64,000 nt of DNA, from assembly GCF_024400535.1 (NCBI RefSeq), contig NZ_CP038800.1, forward strand, positions 1-64,000, read 5' to 3'. The stretch's first letter is position 1. Each line of letters opens with the position of its first letter. Source of the stretch: Treponema denticola (GTDB taxonomy: Bacteria > Spirochaetota > Spirochaetia > Treponematales > Treponemataceae). Below the pieces are notes generated by a model, which saw only the letters and a program-made list of their open reading frames with translations, did not search any database and had not been told where the DNA came from. Shown one piece after another: positions 49,128 to 58,247 of this stretch. Both the position numbers and the translations under genes were made by a program.

Positions 49128-51665
49128 ATGCAAATCATAAAACGAAACGGTGAAACTAAAAATTACGAACCGGAAAAAATTGAAGGTGCTATCCGCTCCG
49201 CTTTTAAAAGTGTGGAAAACTCTCCGCATACCGATTTAGATACAATCATTCCGCCCTTGGTAAAGGAAATAGAAGAAGACATCTTGGAGCTTACCAAAAA
49301 CGGAAGCCTTGTTCAGGTTGAAACAATTCAAGACTTGGTAGAAAAAACTTTAATAGAGCACAACTACTATGCGGAAGTAAAAAACTTTATACTCTACCGT
49401 GTCGGCCGCACAAAGAGGCGGGATTCCCGTCAAATGATAAGCCGCTTTTTTGATACAATAGAAATTCAGAGCGTCCTCACCGAGATTCAAAACGACTTTA
49501 CTTCGGACGAGTACAGCCTTAACTTGCTTGCACATAAATTCCTTTCTTTTAGAAAAGAAAATATGAGCGAGACCGAATCCCTAACTATGCTCATTAAGGC
49601 TTCCGTCGAACTTACCGCCCAAGATGCCCCGGACTGGGAATTTATTGCGGCTCGCCTTTTAATGCTTCAATTTAAATTAAAACTAAAAACCGAGCTTGAA
49701 AAAAGACAGATTCATTCATTTTATGAAAAAATCAAATACCTTGAAAACGAAGGTCTCTACGGAACATATATTTGCGAAGCCTATAGCCGAGATGAGCTGG
49801 AAGAGGCTGCTTCATTTATAAACGAAGAAAGAAATAAGCTTTTTACCTACAGTGCCCTCGACCTTCTTTTACGCCGCTACGTTATTCGCACTCATTCAAA
49901 CACCGTTCTTGAATCGCCTCAGGAAATGTTTTTAGGTATTGCCCTTCACCTGGCAATGAAAGAAAAATCAAACAGGCTTGAATGGGTAAGGCGTTTTTAC
50001 GATATGACAAGTACCTTAAAGGTTACGATGGCCACACCAACCCTTTCAAATGCCCGAAAGCCTTATCATCAGCTTTCTTCATGTTTTATAGACACGGTTC
50101 CCGATTCCCTTGACGGCATTTACCGCAGCATAGATAACTTTGCCAAGGTTTCCAAATTCGGAGGAGGTATGGGACTCTACTTCGGAAAAGTCAGGGCTGT
50201 CGGTTCGCCCATACGCGGGTTTATGGGAGCGGCAGGCGGAATTATCCGCTGGATAAAACTTGCAAACGATACGGCTGTTGCCGTTGACCAACTTGGAGTA
50301 AGGCAGGGCTCGGTCGCCGTTTACCTCGATGTCTGGCACAAGGACATCCCCGAATTTTTACAGCTCCGCACCAATAACGGAGATGACAGAATGAAGGCCC
50401 ACGATGTTTTTCCGGCAGTCTGCTATCCCGATCTTTTTTGGAAAACCGTCCGCGATGATATAAATTCTTCTTGGCACCTAATGTGCCCCCATGAAATTTT
50501 AAAAACCAAGGGCTATGCCCTCGAAGATTTTTACGGAGAAGAATGGGAAAAGAGGTATAAAGACTGCGTTGCCGATTCCCGCATCAACAAAAGAGAAATT
50601 CCTATAAAAGAATTGGTTCGTTTAATCTTAAAATCGGCCGTTGAAACGGGTACCCCCTTTGCTTTTAACCGCGACCATGCAAACAAAACAAATCCCAATC
50701 CTCACAAGGGAATGATTTACTGCTCAAACCTATGCACAGAAATTTCTCAAAATATGAGCGGGATAAAACATAAAAGCATCGAAATAAAAACTGAAGACGG
50801 AGATACTGTCGTTGCTACAACTACTATCCCCGGAGACTTTGTTGTATGTAATCTGGCTTCCCTTGTTCTCGGAAACATAGATGTAAATGATGAAAAAGAA
50901 ATAGACACAATCGTTTCTTCGGCAGTGCGTGCCTTGGATAATGTTATAGACTTGAATTTTTATCCTATTCCCTATGCACAAATTACCAATAGCCGATACA
51001 GGTCAATCGGTTTGGGAGCTTCGGGCTATCATCATGCTCTTGCAAAAAACGGCATTGCATGGGAAAGCGAAGAGCACCTTAACTTTGCAGATAAAGTTTT
51101 TGAAAGAATAAATTATGCAGCAATCAAAGCTTCTTCACAAATTGCAAAAGAAAAAGGCTCCTATTCTTACTTTGAAGGAAGCGATTGGCAGACAGGAGAG
51201 TATTTTAAAAAGCGGAATTATGTTGACGAAAAATGGAAGGCTCTCGCAGAGGAAGTAAAATCAAACGGAATGAGGAATGCCTATCTTTTGGCCGTCGCAC
51301 CTACAAGCTCAACCTCGATTATAGCAGGCACAACTGCCGGTGTAGACCCGATTATGAATAAGTATTTTTTAGAAGAGAAAAAAGGTTCTTTAATGCCCAG
51401 GGTTGCCCCATCTCTTTCACCGGAAACCTATTGGCTTTATAAAAACGCCCATAATATTGAACAAGGCTGGAGTATAAGAGCCGCAGGCTTACGGCAACGC
51501 CATATCGACCAAGCTCAATCCGTAAACCTTTACATTACAAACGAATTTACCTTCAGCAAGGTGCTTTCGCTCTATGTAAAGGCTTGGGAAGAAGGCCTTA
51601 AGTCAATCTATTATGTGCGAAGCCGCTCCCTCGAAGTCGAGGAATGTGAAAGCTGCAGCTCTTAA
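49128..51665 (+). CDS. nrdA: Ribonucleoside-diphosphate reductase large (alpha) subunit
   Basis: Catalytic subunit of class I ribonucleotide reductase, 845 residues. An ATP-cone (residues 1-95; IIKRNGETKNYEPEKIEGAI) for allosteric control, then the ten-stranded barrel. Active-site residues: QLSSCFIDTVPDSLDGIY near 325 (first redox Cys), SKFGGGMGLYFGKVRAVGS, NLCTEIS near 540 with Asn, thiyl Cys and Glu, NLASLVLG with the second redox Cys, and the C-terminal CESCSS with the CxxC re-reducing pair. PTSSTSIIAGTTAGVDPI is also typical. The beta subunit gene is not adjacent and lies outside this window. It starts one base after murJ. Confidence 0.96.
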   Translation: MQIIKRNGETKNYEPEKIEGAIRSAFKSVENSPHTDLDTIIPPLVKEIEEDILELTKNGSLVQVETIQDLVEKTLIEHNYYAEVKNFILYRVGRTKRRDSRQMISRFFDTIEIQSVLTEIQNDFTSDEYSLNLLAHKFLSFRKENMSETESLTMLIKASVELTAQDAPDWEFIAARLLMLQFKLKLKTELEKRQIHSFYEKIKYLENEGLYGTYICEAYSRDELEEAASFINEERNKLFTYSALDLLLRRYVIRTHSNTVLESPQEMFLGIALHLAMKEKSNRLEWVRRFYDMTSTLKVTMATPTLSNARKPYHQLSSCFIDTVPDSLDGIYRSIDNFAKVSKFGGGMGLYFGKVRAVGSPIRGFMGAAGGIIRWIKLANDTAVAVDQLGVRQGSVAVYLDVWHKDIPEFLQLRTNNGDDRMKAHDVFPAVCYPDLFWKTVRDDINSSWHLMCPHEILKTKGYALEDFYGEEWEKRYKDCVADSRINKREIPIKELVRLILKSAVETGTPFAFNRDHANKTNPNPHKGMIYCSNLCTEISQNMSGIKHKSIEIKTEDGDTVVATTTIPGDFVVCNLASLVLGNIDVNDEKEIDTIVSSAVRALDNVIDLNFYPIPYAQITNSRYRSIGLGASGYHHALAKNGIAWESEEHLNFADKVFERINYAAIKASSQIAKEKGSYSYFEGSDWQTGEYFKKRNYVDEKWKALAEEVKSNGMRNAYLLAVAPTSSTSIIAGTTAGVDPIMNKYFLEEKKGSLMPRVAPSLSPETYWLYKNAHNIEQGWSIRAAGLRQRHIDQAQSVNLYITNEFTFSKVLSLYVKAWEEGLKSIYYVRSRSLEVEECESCSS

Positions 51666-51671
51666 TAAGGA

Positions 51672-52559
51672 CTATGTTATTGAAGCTTCGTAAACGCCCT
51701 TGATTGTTTTTTCCAAGGTTGCATTAAACTCGGCATCGCTTTGACTTGCAGAAAGACCTTCGGCAAGAGCTCTGGAGAAACTTGCAATCATACCTTTGTT
51801 TTTAGCCAAGAGTTTGTTTGCTTCATCTCTGGAATAACCGCCTGATAAGGCTACCATTCTAACTACCTGAGGATGTTTTGTGAATTCCTCATAAAGATTT
51901 TCTTTTGTAGGAATTGAAAGTTTAAACATTACAAGCAAGTCTTTCGGCAAGGCTTTAAGGTGTTCTTCCAATTCTTTTTTAAGGATTTCTTCACACTTGG
52001 CCTTGTCGGGAGATTTAATATCTACTTCAGGTTCAATAATAGGAACAAGACCGGCCTTTGCGATTTGAATACCCAATTCAAACTGCTGATCTACAACAGC
52101 CTTTATTCCTTGAGGATTTGCTTCTTTTATAACGGAGCGCATCTTTGTTCCAAAAATGTGCTTTTCTACGGCGTGCTTTAACATAGCGTCTAAATTGGGT
52201 ATCGGCTTCATAAGCTGAACGCCGTCCTTTAAGTCAGCAAGCCCCTTATCGACCTTTAAAAAGGGAAGTATCTTCTTTTTTTCCCATAAGAAGTCGGCTG
52301 TGGGCATTCCTTCAATCTCCCTTTCCATTGTTTGCTCAAATAAAATTGCACCCAAAATATTATTGGAATTAAAGGCTTTTCCCGTGATTATTCTTGTACG
52401 CATAGCATGAACAAGATCAAACATTTCTTTTTCATTGGAATATGCCGTTTCGGGAACTCCGTAAGCAGCCAAAGCCTTAGGCGTACTTCCTCCGCTCTGA
52501 TCCAATGCCGCAATAAAACCCTTGTCGTTTTTCATCCTTTCAAGTTTTACTTTATCCAT
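51672..52559 (-). CDS. fda: Fructose-bisphosphate aldolase class I
   Basis: Schiff-base aldolase splitting fructose-1,6-bisphosphate in glycolysis; 295 residues, the usual length for the bacterial type with this start. Motifs: [21 protein letters not shown] near residue 14-34, [17 protein letters not shown] near 65, [23 protein letters not shown] near 93, [43 protein letters not shown] near 139 (Schiff-base and substrate residues), LVMFKLSIP and [20 protein letters not shown] precedes the ATG. It is convergent with nrdA, seven bases between stops. Confidence 0.96.
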   Translation of the reverse strand: MDKVKLERMKNDKGFIAALDQSGGSTPKALAAYGVPETAYSNEKEMFDLVHAMRTRIITGKAFNSNNILGAILFEQTMEREIEGMPTADFLWEKKKILPFLKVDKGLADLKDGVQLMKPIPNLDAMLKHAVEKHIFGTKMRSVIKEANPQGIKAVVDQQFELGIQIAKAGLVPIIEPEVDIKSPDKAKCEEILKKELEEHLKALPKDLLVMFKLSIPTKENLYEEFTKHPQVVRMVALSGGYSRDEANKLLAKNKGMIASFSRALAEGLSASQSDAEFNATLEKTIKGVYEASIT

Positions 52560-52610
52560 AATTCACCTCTCTAAAAATATTTACCGCAAGTGCCCCTGCG
52601 TACTTTCTTA

Positions 52611-52640
52611 ATTATAACATATAAACTTTACTTCACTCAA
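52611..52640 (-). promoter_or_regulatory. Promoter of the aldolase gene
   Basis: On the minus strand TTGAGT (52640-52635) and TATAAT (52616-52611) have an 18-base spacer. The start of translation follows about 50 bases later. Confidence 0.55.
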
Positions 52641-52695
52641 GGGCTTATAAAAATAACTCTCCTTTGTCTGCTCTAAAACAGGACTTTTTCATATG

Positions 52696-52724
52696 TTGAC
52701 AAAGCTGCTCATTTAGTGTAAAAA
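52696..52724 (+). promoter_or_regulatory. Promoter of the SLC13/ArsB-like permease gene
   Basis: TTGACA at 52696-52701 and TAAAAT at 52719-52724 have a 17-base spacer; TAGGAGA follows just before the ATG at 52747. Confidence 0.65.
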
Positions 52725-52746
52725 TTTACCCTTTAGGAGAAATACC

Positions 52747-54072
52747 ATGCTTACAAATCCCCTCATTTTAGCAGCAGTACTATTCGGATTGACATATGTT
52801 TTGATGATTACCCTTACAAACCACAGGCCTATAGTTGCCTGTTCATCGGCCCTAATCTTCGTACTTTTAGGAATACTCCCCTTCAATGAAGTCTTTTTTG
52901 CCATTGACTGGAATGTTATTTTAATGATTGCAGGAACAATGGGCTTGGTTGCCCTCTTTACCGAATCTAAGATGCCTCAGCGTATTGCAGATAAGATTAT
53001 AAATGATGTTCCGAATGTAAAATGGATTATAGTATGTTTATCCCTCTTTGCAGGTTTTATTTCAGCCTTTATGGATAATGTTGCCACAGTCTTAATGCTG
53101 GCTCCTATTGCAGTTGTCTTATCGAAAAAGCTCAACATGTCGCCTGTAAAACCCATAATTGCTATTTCAATTTCGGCAAATCTTCAAGGAGCAGCTACCT
53201 TGGTAGGAGACACTACCTCAATACTTTTAGGAAGCCATTTAAACATGACCTTTTTCGACTTTTTTTGGTATTTGGGAAAACCCTCTCTTTTCTTTGCAGT
53301 CGAAATTGCAGCGGTTGCCGCTACCGGAATTATCTATTTTATTTTCCGCAAGGCTGTACAAAAACCGGATAAGGTTGAACTTACCAAGGTAACGGATTAT
53401 TTCCCGTCTATTCTGCTTCTCGTAATGGTCGTACTTATGATCGGAGCCTCATTTTTGCCGGAAGACAAAAAGCCTCAAACAATAAACGGGTTAATTTGTA
53501 CAGGCCTTATGATAGCAGGTATTATCTATAACATCATAAAAACAAAAAAACTTGATATTTTAAAAGTCGTCAAAAAAGAACTCAGCTTTGAAACTCTCTT
53601 TTTACTGATGGGCCTTTTTACTGTTATTGCAGCCGTTACAAGGGCAGGAGTCATACAGGCCATTGCCGACTGGTTTTTGACCCTCGGCTCAAATGTATTT
53701 TTAATTTACACAATAATAGTTTGGGGTTCGGTTTTAATTTCAGCATTTGTAGATAATATTCCATATGTTGCTGCAATGATACCAATTATACAAATACTTT
53801 CGGAAGGTCTTAATATAGCTTCACCTATTTTGTTCTTCGGACTTCTTTCAGGTGCAACCCTCGGCGGAAACATTACGCCCATCGGAGCTTCTGCAAATAT
53901 TACTTCTCTCGGTATTTTAAGAAACGAAGGCCATCAGGTAAAAAACAGCAGAATTTATGAAGATGAGCGTTCCCTACACCCTTACTGCGGTTATAATAGG
54001 TTATATTCTTATCTGGATTTGTTACGGTGTATGATTGTATCTTTAATAAAAAACCGATATAATTATACTTAA
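52747..54072 (+). CDS. SLC13/ArsB/NhaD-like permease, C-terminus frameshifted
   Basis: An inner-membrane ion transporter of the ArsB/NhaD or SLC13 group with about ten membrane segments. Family marks: FAGFISAFMDNVATVLMLAPIAV near residue 99, LQGAATLVGDTTSILLGSHLNM near 153, ISAFVDNIPYVAAMIPII near 333 and SGATLGGNITPIGASANI near 369, two pseudo-symmetric halves. From about residue 398 the frame runs into a hydrophilic, unrelated tail (NSRIYEDERSLHPYCGYNRL). With one A fewer in the A6 run at 53940-53945, it reads VKTAEFMKMSVPYTLTAVII and YILIWICYGV with a stop at 54032-54034, restoring the last membrane segment. The substrate is unknown. Confidence 0.88.
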   Translation: MLTNPLILAAVLFGLTYVLMITLTNHRPIVACSSALIFVLLGILPFNEVFFAIDWNVILMIAGTMGLVALFTESKMPQRIADKIINDVPNVKWIIVCLSLFAGFISAFMDNVATVLMLAPIAVVLSKKLNMSPVKPIIAISISANLQGAATLVGDTTSILLGSHLNMTFFDFFWYLGKPSLFFAVEIAAVAATGIIYFIFRKAVQKPDKVELTKVTDYFPSILLLVMVVLMIGASFLPEDKKPQTINGLICTGLMIAGIIYNIIKTKKLDILKVVKKELSFETLFLLMGLFTVIAAVTRAGVIQAIADWFLTLGSNVFLIYTIIVWGSVLISAFVDNIPYVAAMIPIIQILSEGLNIASPILFFGLLSGATLGGNITPIGASANITSLGILRNEGHQVKNSRIYEDERSLHPYCGYNRLYSYLDLLRCMIVSLIKNRYNYT

Positions 54073-54109
54073 CTTTATAAGTTGAATTACTTTTTTGGAG
54101 GTCTTAAAG

Positions 54110-54625
54110 ATGAAAAAAGGATATGTTCAAGTTTATACCGGAGACGGTAAGGGAAAAACAACAGCAGCTTTCGGGCTTGCTCTTAGAGCCGTGTGTGCCG
54201 GATACAAGGTTTATATCGGGCAATTTTTAAAGGGAATGAATTACAGCGAATTAAAAGCTCCTGAGTATCTTCCCAATCTTACAATAGAGCAATACGGAGA
54301 AGCTCACTTTGTTCATAATGATCCTACAGAAAAGGATATTCAAAGAGCAAATGAAGGTTTGGATAAGATTGAAAAAATAATTATGTCGGGCGAGTACGAT
54401 GTTGTAATTATGGAAGAAGTTAATGTTGCCCTTTTATACGGCCTTTTTGATATTGAACGCATTTTGCATATTATCAAAAACAAGCCCGAATCTGTAGAAC
54501 TCGTCTTAACCGGCCGCTACGCAAATAAAAAAATAATTGAAGCTGCAGATCTTGTAACCGAAATGAAGATGATAAAGCACTATTTTAATGACGGTGTACA
54601 AGCAAGGCGGGGCATAGAATCTTAA
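54110..54625 (+). CDS. cobA: Cob(I)yrinic acid a,c-diamide adenosyltransferase
   Basis: CobA/BtuR-type enzyme attaching adenosyl from ATP to reduced corrinoids, needed to use salvaged B12. Start set at ATG 54110 (MKKGYVQVYTGDGKGKTTAAF), with GGAGG at 54097-54101; 171 residues. The P-loop GDGKGKTTA is near residues 11-19; then IGQFLKGMNYSELKAPEYLP, VVIMEEVNVALLYGLFD and VELVLTGRYANKKIIEAADLVTEM follow as in the family; the conserved GRGA-type end is only partly kept (HYFNDGVQARRGIES). No other corrin biosynthesis gene is in the window. Confidence 0.94.
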   Translation: MKKGYVQVYTGDGKGKTTAAFGLALRAVCAGYKVYIGQFLKGMNYSELKAPEYLPNLTIEQYGEAHFVHNDPTEKDIQRANEGLDKIEKIIMSGEYDVVIMEEVNVALLYGLFDIERILHIIKNKPESVELVLTGRYANKKIIEAADLVTEMKMIKHYFNDGVQARRGIES

Positions 54626-54684
54626 ACAAATTCGCAAAACCGGCTTAGCGCCCTGTATAAGTTTTTTATTTAGAGGTAGACTTT

Positions 54685-57408
54685 ATGAAAGAGAAAAGAC
54701 TCACATTTAAGCAAATATTTTCCACAAACAACTTTTATAAACATCCCGTATCAATGCTTATAACGATTCTTGCCATAACCTTGTTTTTTGCTCTTCAAAT
54801 AATAAGACTAAATTTTGATAATAACAACTTCCGTTTTATTCCTAAAAACGATCCTTCCAGAATCAGTGCAAAAAAAATTGCCGACATTTTTGGAGAAGAT
54901 GTGCCGATTTTGATAGGTATAGAACGCCGTTTTTCTACCATCATTGACAAAGAATTTTTAGATGAGGTGAAACAACTGGATGAAAAGCTAAAAGAAATCG
55001 ACTTGGTAAAAAACACGACTTTAATAACAAATACAACTCATATAGACATAGGCGAAGAGGGAATCGTAAGCGAACCCATTATTCCGCCGGATTTTTCGGG
55101 CACTGAAGAAGAAATTAAGACCGTTAAACATAAGCTTCGCAACTGGGATATGTATGAACGGAGCCTTGTTTCCGAAGATTTACATGCAACCCAAATCTTT
55201 GTTTTTCTTAATGTAACGAATGAAGAAAGCGGTTCTCCCGAAACTATTGCGGCCTGCCGTAAAATTATGAAACTGACAGACTCTTGGAATTTTCCGGATT
55301 CTAAAATTTACCTAACGGGAACACCCATTTTTAACGAGATAGTAAATGAGGCAACCGCCCATGACTTAAGCTTTTTAGTTCCTCTGGTTATCATTGTCGT
55401 TTTAGGCGTCTTATTTCTTTCTTTTAAAAGGTTTACCGGTGTATTTTTACCTCTTTTGACGGTTATATGCTCAGTAATCTGGGCTTTGGGAGCGATGGCT
55501 CTTTTTAACGTTCCCTTGTCGATTCTTTCTACAATTTTACCGATTATTTTAATTGCAGTCGGTTCGGCATACGGCATCCATGTTATAAACCACTATTATG
55601 ATGAGGTCGTACAAGATGATTCCATCTCAAAGGAAGAACATAAAGAACAGGTTGTTAAGGCCTTAAGCGAGGTTATAAGGCCGGTTTTTTTGGCAGCTCT
55701 CACAACCTTCGCAGGCTTTGTTTCCTTTTGTTTTACCTCTGTCGTCCCCATCTTCGAATTCGGTATCTTTTCGAGCTTCGGCGTTGCTGCAGCATTTTTA
55801 ATATCCATAACATTAATTCCAGGAATATTGATATTAAGAGGACCCAAAAAACCGTCAATGCGTTGGGCATCAAAAAAAGATAACACCAGCCGCTTGGATC
55901 GCGGCATTGCAAGTACCTTTGTAATCATTGCAGAACATTCCCGCTCGGTAATTCTTTTTGTCGGCCTCATAGTAGTTTTTTCCATATTAGGAGTAAAAAA
56001 ACTCGTTATCGATAATGTTTTAATGGAATACTTCGATAAAGATGTCGCAGTAATTCAATCCGATAGTTTTATGCGTAAACACTTCGGCGGTTCAAAAGTA
56101 CTCGAAATGGTAATTAAGGCTAAAGGCGGTTCCGATATTTTACGTCCGGATATTTTAAAAGCTATCGATGATCTTTCTTCTTTTTTGGAAGAAGAAATCG
56201 AAGATGTAGGCAAGGTTACCTCCATTGTTCCCCTAATTAAGCGTTTAAATCAGGCATATAATGCCGATGAAGCTCCCGAAGGAGTTTCTAAAGGAAGTCA
56301 AGGTGCCGATGATAATATAAATGAAGCAGAACCTTCAGACGATTTCGGAGACTTCGGAAATTTTGAAGAAGAATCGGATGACGCTGATACTCAACTTGCA
56401 AAAAACACCTCTAAACCTAAAAAGCAATACAGCCAAGAAGAAATTATGGCTATACTGAACGAAGCTGCGGAAGAAAGGACCAAAAAAAATCTTCCTGCAG
56501 AAAAACTCGTTTACGAATTCGGGAAAAAGGTAAACTACAAAGGACTCGCCTACTATGAAATTCCAACCGATCCTAAAAAATACGGCAGAAATTCTCAAGA
56601 AGAACTTTCGGCCATAATGCAAAACTATCTTATCCTTTTAGGAAAAAACACTGAAGGCTTTTTAGATAATAATACAAATCCCAAAACACTAAAAGTAAAC
56701 ATTCAGCTTCGAACCGTCGGACAGCAAGATACGGACAAGGTTCTCGAAGAAATAAACGAATTTGTACGCCTTAAATTCCCCAAGGATGTAATCGCTGAAA
56801 CAGGCGGCTTTGTATTGGTCGAAAAGACCTTGAACAAACTCGTAGTAGAATCTCAATTGATTTCAGTTGGAGTTTCTCTTCTTATAGTATTTTTGATTCT
56901 TTCCGTCTATTATAAATCAGCCTTTGCAGGTTTTTTTGGAATTATTCCGCTGGCACTTTCTATCTTGATTAATTTCGGAATAATGGGCAGATTGGGTATA
57001 AAGCTCAACATAGGAACTGCAATGGTTGCGAGTTTTGCAATAGGAATAGGAGTTGATTATACAATTCACCTTTTGGCAGCCTATCATAAATGCTTTTTAA
57101 AAACAAAGGGCGGCGGCCAATTTTTGTATCTAACCTTCTTGGGCTCGGGAAAGGCTATCTTATTCAATGCCGTTTCCGTAGGAGCGGGTTTTGCAGTTTT
57201 AATGCTCTCAAAATTTAACATGCTTTCAGAGCTGGGCTTTTTAATTGCCCTGATAATGATAACCAGCTCCCTCGGCAGCTTGACTATTCTTCCGGTTTTA
57301 TTAAATTTAATGAAACCAAAGTTTATAAGAAAACTTTTACCTGTAGACATAAAGGAAATCAAAAACGAACATCCTTTTAATGAAGTAAAAGATACGGAGG
57401 AAGTATGA
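54685..57408 (+). CDS. RND/MMPL-family exporter
   Basis: A 907-residue inner-membrane protein with 12 membrane segments in the RND plan: one near residues 20-40, two large periplasmic loops (about 45-225 and 445-715), and two clusters of segments (230-400 and 720-890). Each cluster has the sterol-sensing/MMPL-like GSAYGIHVINHYYDE (near 295) and IGVDYTIHLLAAYHK (near 795). The second loop has a long acidic, low-complexity insert (EAPEGVSKG, DDFGDFGNFEEESDDAD, near 530-575). Its gene overlaps the LolA-like gene by four bases; the three-gene set resembles systems that move lipids or lipoproteins to the outer membrane. Confidence 0.9.
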   Translation: MKEKRLTFKQIFSTNNFYKHPVSMLITILAITLFFALQIIRLNFDNNNFRFIPKNDPSRISAKKIADIFGEDVPILIGIERRFSTIIDKEFLDEVKQLDEKLKEIDLVKNTTLITNTTHIDIGEEGIVSEPIIPPDFSGTEEEIKTVKHKLRNWDMYERSLVSEDLHATQIFVFLNVTNEESGSPETIAACRKIMKLTDSWNFPDSKIYLTGTPIFNEIVNEATAHDLSFLVPLVIIVVLGVLFLSFKRFTGVFLPLLTVICSVIWALGAMALFNVPLSILSTILPIILIAVGSAYGIHVINHYYDEVVQDDSISKEEHKEQVVKALSEVIRPVFLAALTTFAGFVSFCFTSVVPIFEFGIFSSFGVAAAFLISITLIPGILILRGPKKPSMRWASKKDNTSRLDRGIASTFVIIAEHSRSVILFVGLIVVFSILGVKKLVIDNVLMEYFDKDVAVIQSDSFMRKHFGGSKVLEMVIKAKGGSDILRPDILKAIDDLSSFLEEEIEDVGKVTSIVPLIKRLNQAYNADEAPEGVSKGSQGADDNINEAEPSDDFGDFGNFEEESDDADTQLAKNTSKPKKQYSQEEIMAILNEAAEERTKKNLPAEKLVYEFGKKVNYKGLAYYEIPTDPKKYGRNSQEELSAIMQNYLILLGKNTEGFLDNNTNPKTLKVNIQLRTVGQQDTDKVLEEINEFVRLKFPKDVIAETGGFVLVEKTLNKLVVESQLISVGVSLLIVFLILSVYYKSAFAGFFGIIPLALSILINFGIMGRLGIKLNIGTAMVASFAIGIGVDYTIHLLAAYHKCFLKTKGGGQFLYLTFLGSGKAILFNAVSVGAGFAVLMLSKFNMLSELGFLIALIMITSSLGSLTILPVLLNLMKPKFIRKLLPVDIKEIKNEHPFNEVKDTEEV

Positions 57409-58178
57409 AAAAATTTACTTTAAGTTTAATTTTTGCTATCGGATTTTGCAGTTTAATCTTTGCCCAAAGTGCAGAAGAAATTGCAGCTAAAACAAAGACA
57501 AAAAATACGGCATCTTCACTTGGCTCGGAATCAAGTTTGGATATGCAGTCAGGCGGAAAAACCCTTTCAACATTAGAGATTAGACAATATTCTTCTTTGG
57601 ACAAAAACGGTTTACAGAGAATGTTTGTCGAAATAAAAAATTCCCCGTCTTATAAGGGTTCAAGATTTTTAATGATTGAAAAAGCCGACGGCACTACGGA
57701 CCAGAAAATGTATTTGGCCCAAACAAAAAAGGTACAAAAAATATCGGCCCAAGGAAGTGCCGATGAGCCATTTATGGGTTCGGACTTTTCAAATAACGAT
57801 ATTTCGTTTATGGAAAGGGACACAAAGCTCGATAATTTTAAAATCTTAGGCGAAGAAGAATATGCCGGAAAGCCTGTCTATCTTATAGAATCTACCCCTA
57901 AGGATAAAAATTATACATATTCAAAAACCATAATGCGGATCACAAAGGATAAAAATCTTTTACTAAAGGCCGAATTTTATCAAGGTTCTCAACTCGTAAA
58001 GATTCTTGAGCTTTACGATTATAAGGAAGTAAACGGAATAATGACAGCCTATAAAACAAAACTGTCCACCGTCAAAACAAATACCTCAACCATAATCACA
58101 ATAAAAAATATAGAATACGGTATGAAGATTCCCGATTATGTTTTTACACAAAAATACTTGGAAACCGGTAAAAAATAA
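57405..58178 (+). CDS. LolA-like outer-membrane lipoprotein-sorting protein
   Basis: A 257-residue periplasmic protein with a signal peptide (KKFTLSLIFAIGFCSLIFAQS, cleavage near residue 22) and the open beta-barrel pattern of LolA/LolB-like (DUF4292 or outer-membrane lipoprotein-sorting) proteins: SLDMQSGGKTLSTLEIRQYSS, QRMFVEIKNSPSYKGSRFLMIEKADG, KMYLAQTKKVQKISAQG, DFSNNDISFMERDTKLDNFKILGEEEYAGKPVYLIES and ELYDYKEVNGIMTAYKTKLS. It begins within the end of the RND gene (ATGA), so the two products are made together and probably act together, the RND protein powering transfer of a lipid to this carrier. Substrate unknown. Confidence 0.88.
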   Translation: MKKFTLSLIFAIGFCSLIFAQSAEEIAAKTKTKNTASSLGSESSLDMQSGGKTLSTLEIRQYSSLDKNGLQRMFVEIKNSPSYKGSRFLMIEKADGTTDQKMYLAQTKKVQKISAQGSADEPFMGSDFSNNDISFMERDTKLDNFKILGEEEYAGKPVYLIESTPKDKNYTYSKTIMRITKDKNLLLKAEFYQGSQLVKILELYDYKEVNGIMTAYKTKLSTVKTNTSTIITIKNIEYGMKIPDYVFTQKYLETGKK

Positions 58179-58190
58179 ATTATTTAGAAA

Positions 58191-58234
58191 TTAAGGGAGA
58201 CCTTAAACACAAATTGAGTTACGGTCTCCCATAA
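58191..58234 (+). promoter_or_regulatory. Stem-loop between the LolA-like and barrel genes
   Basis: TTAAGGGAGACC (58191-58202) pairs with GGTCTCCCATAA (58223-58234) with one mismatch and a 20-base loop. There is no U-tract after it. It lies 14 bases before the next ATG, which may lower or tune expression of the barrel gene relative to its two upstream partners. Confidence 0.45.
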
Positions 58235-58247
58235 GGTATTTTACAAT

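Noticed and set aside
52079-52181. Phe-rich plus-strand frame inside the aldolase gene
   Set aside because: Antisense artefact of a well-conserved aldolase.
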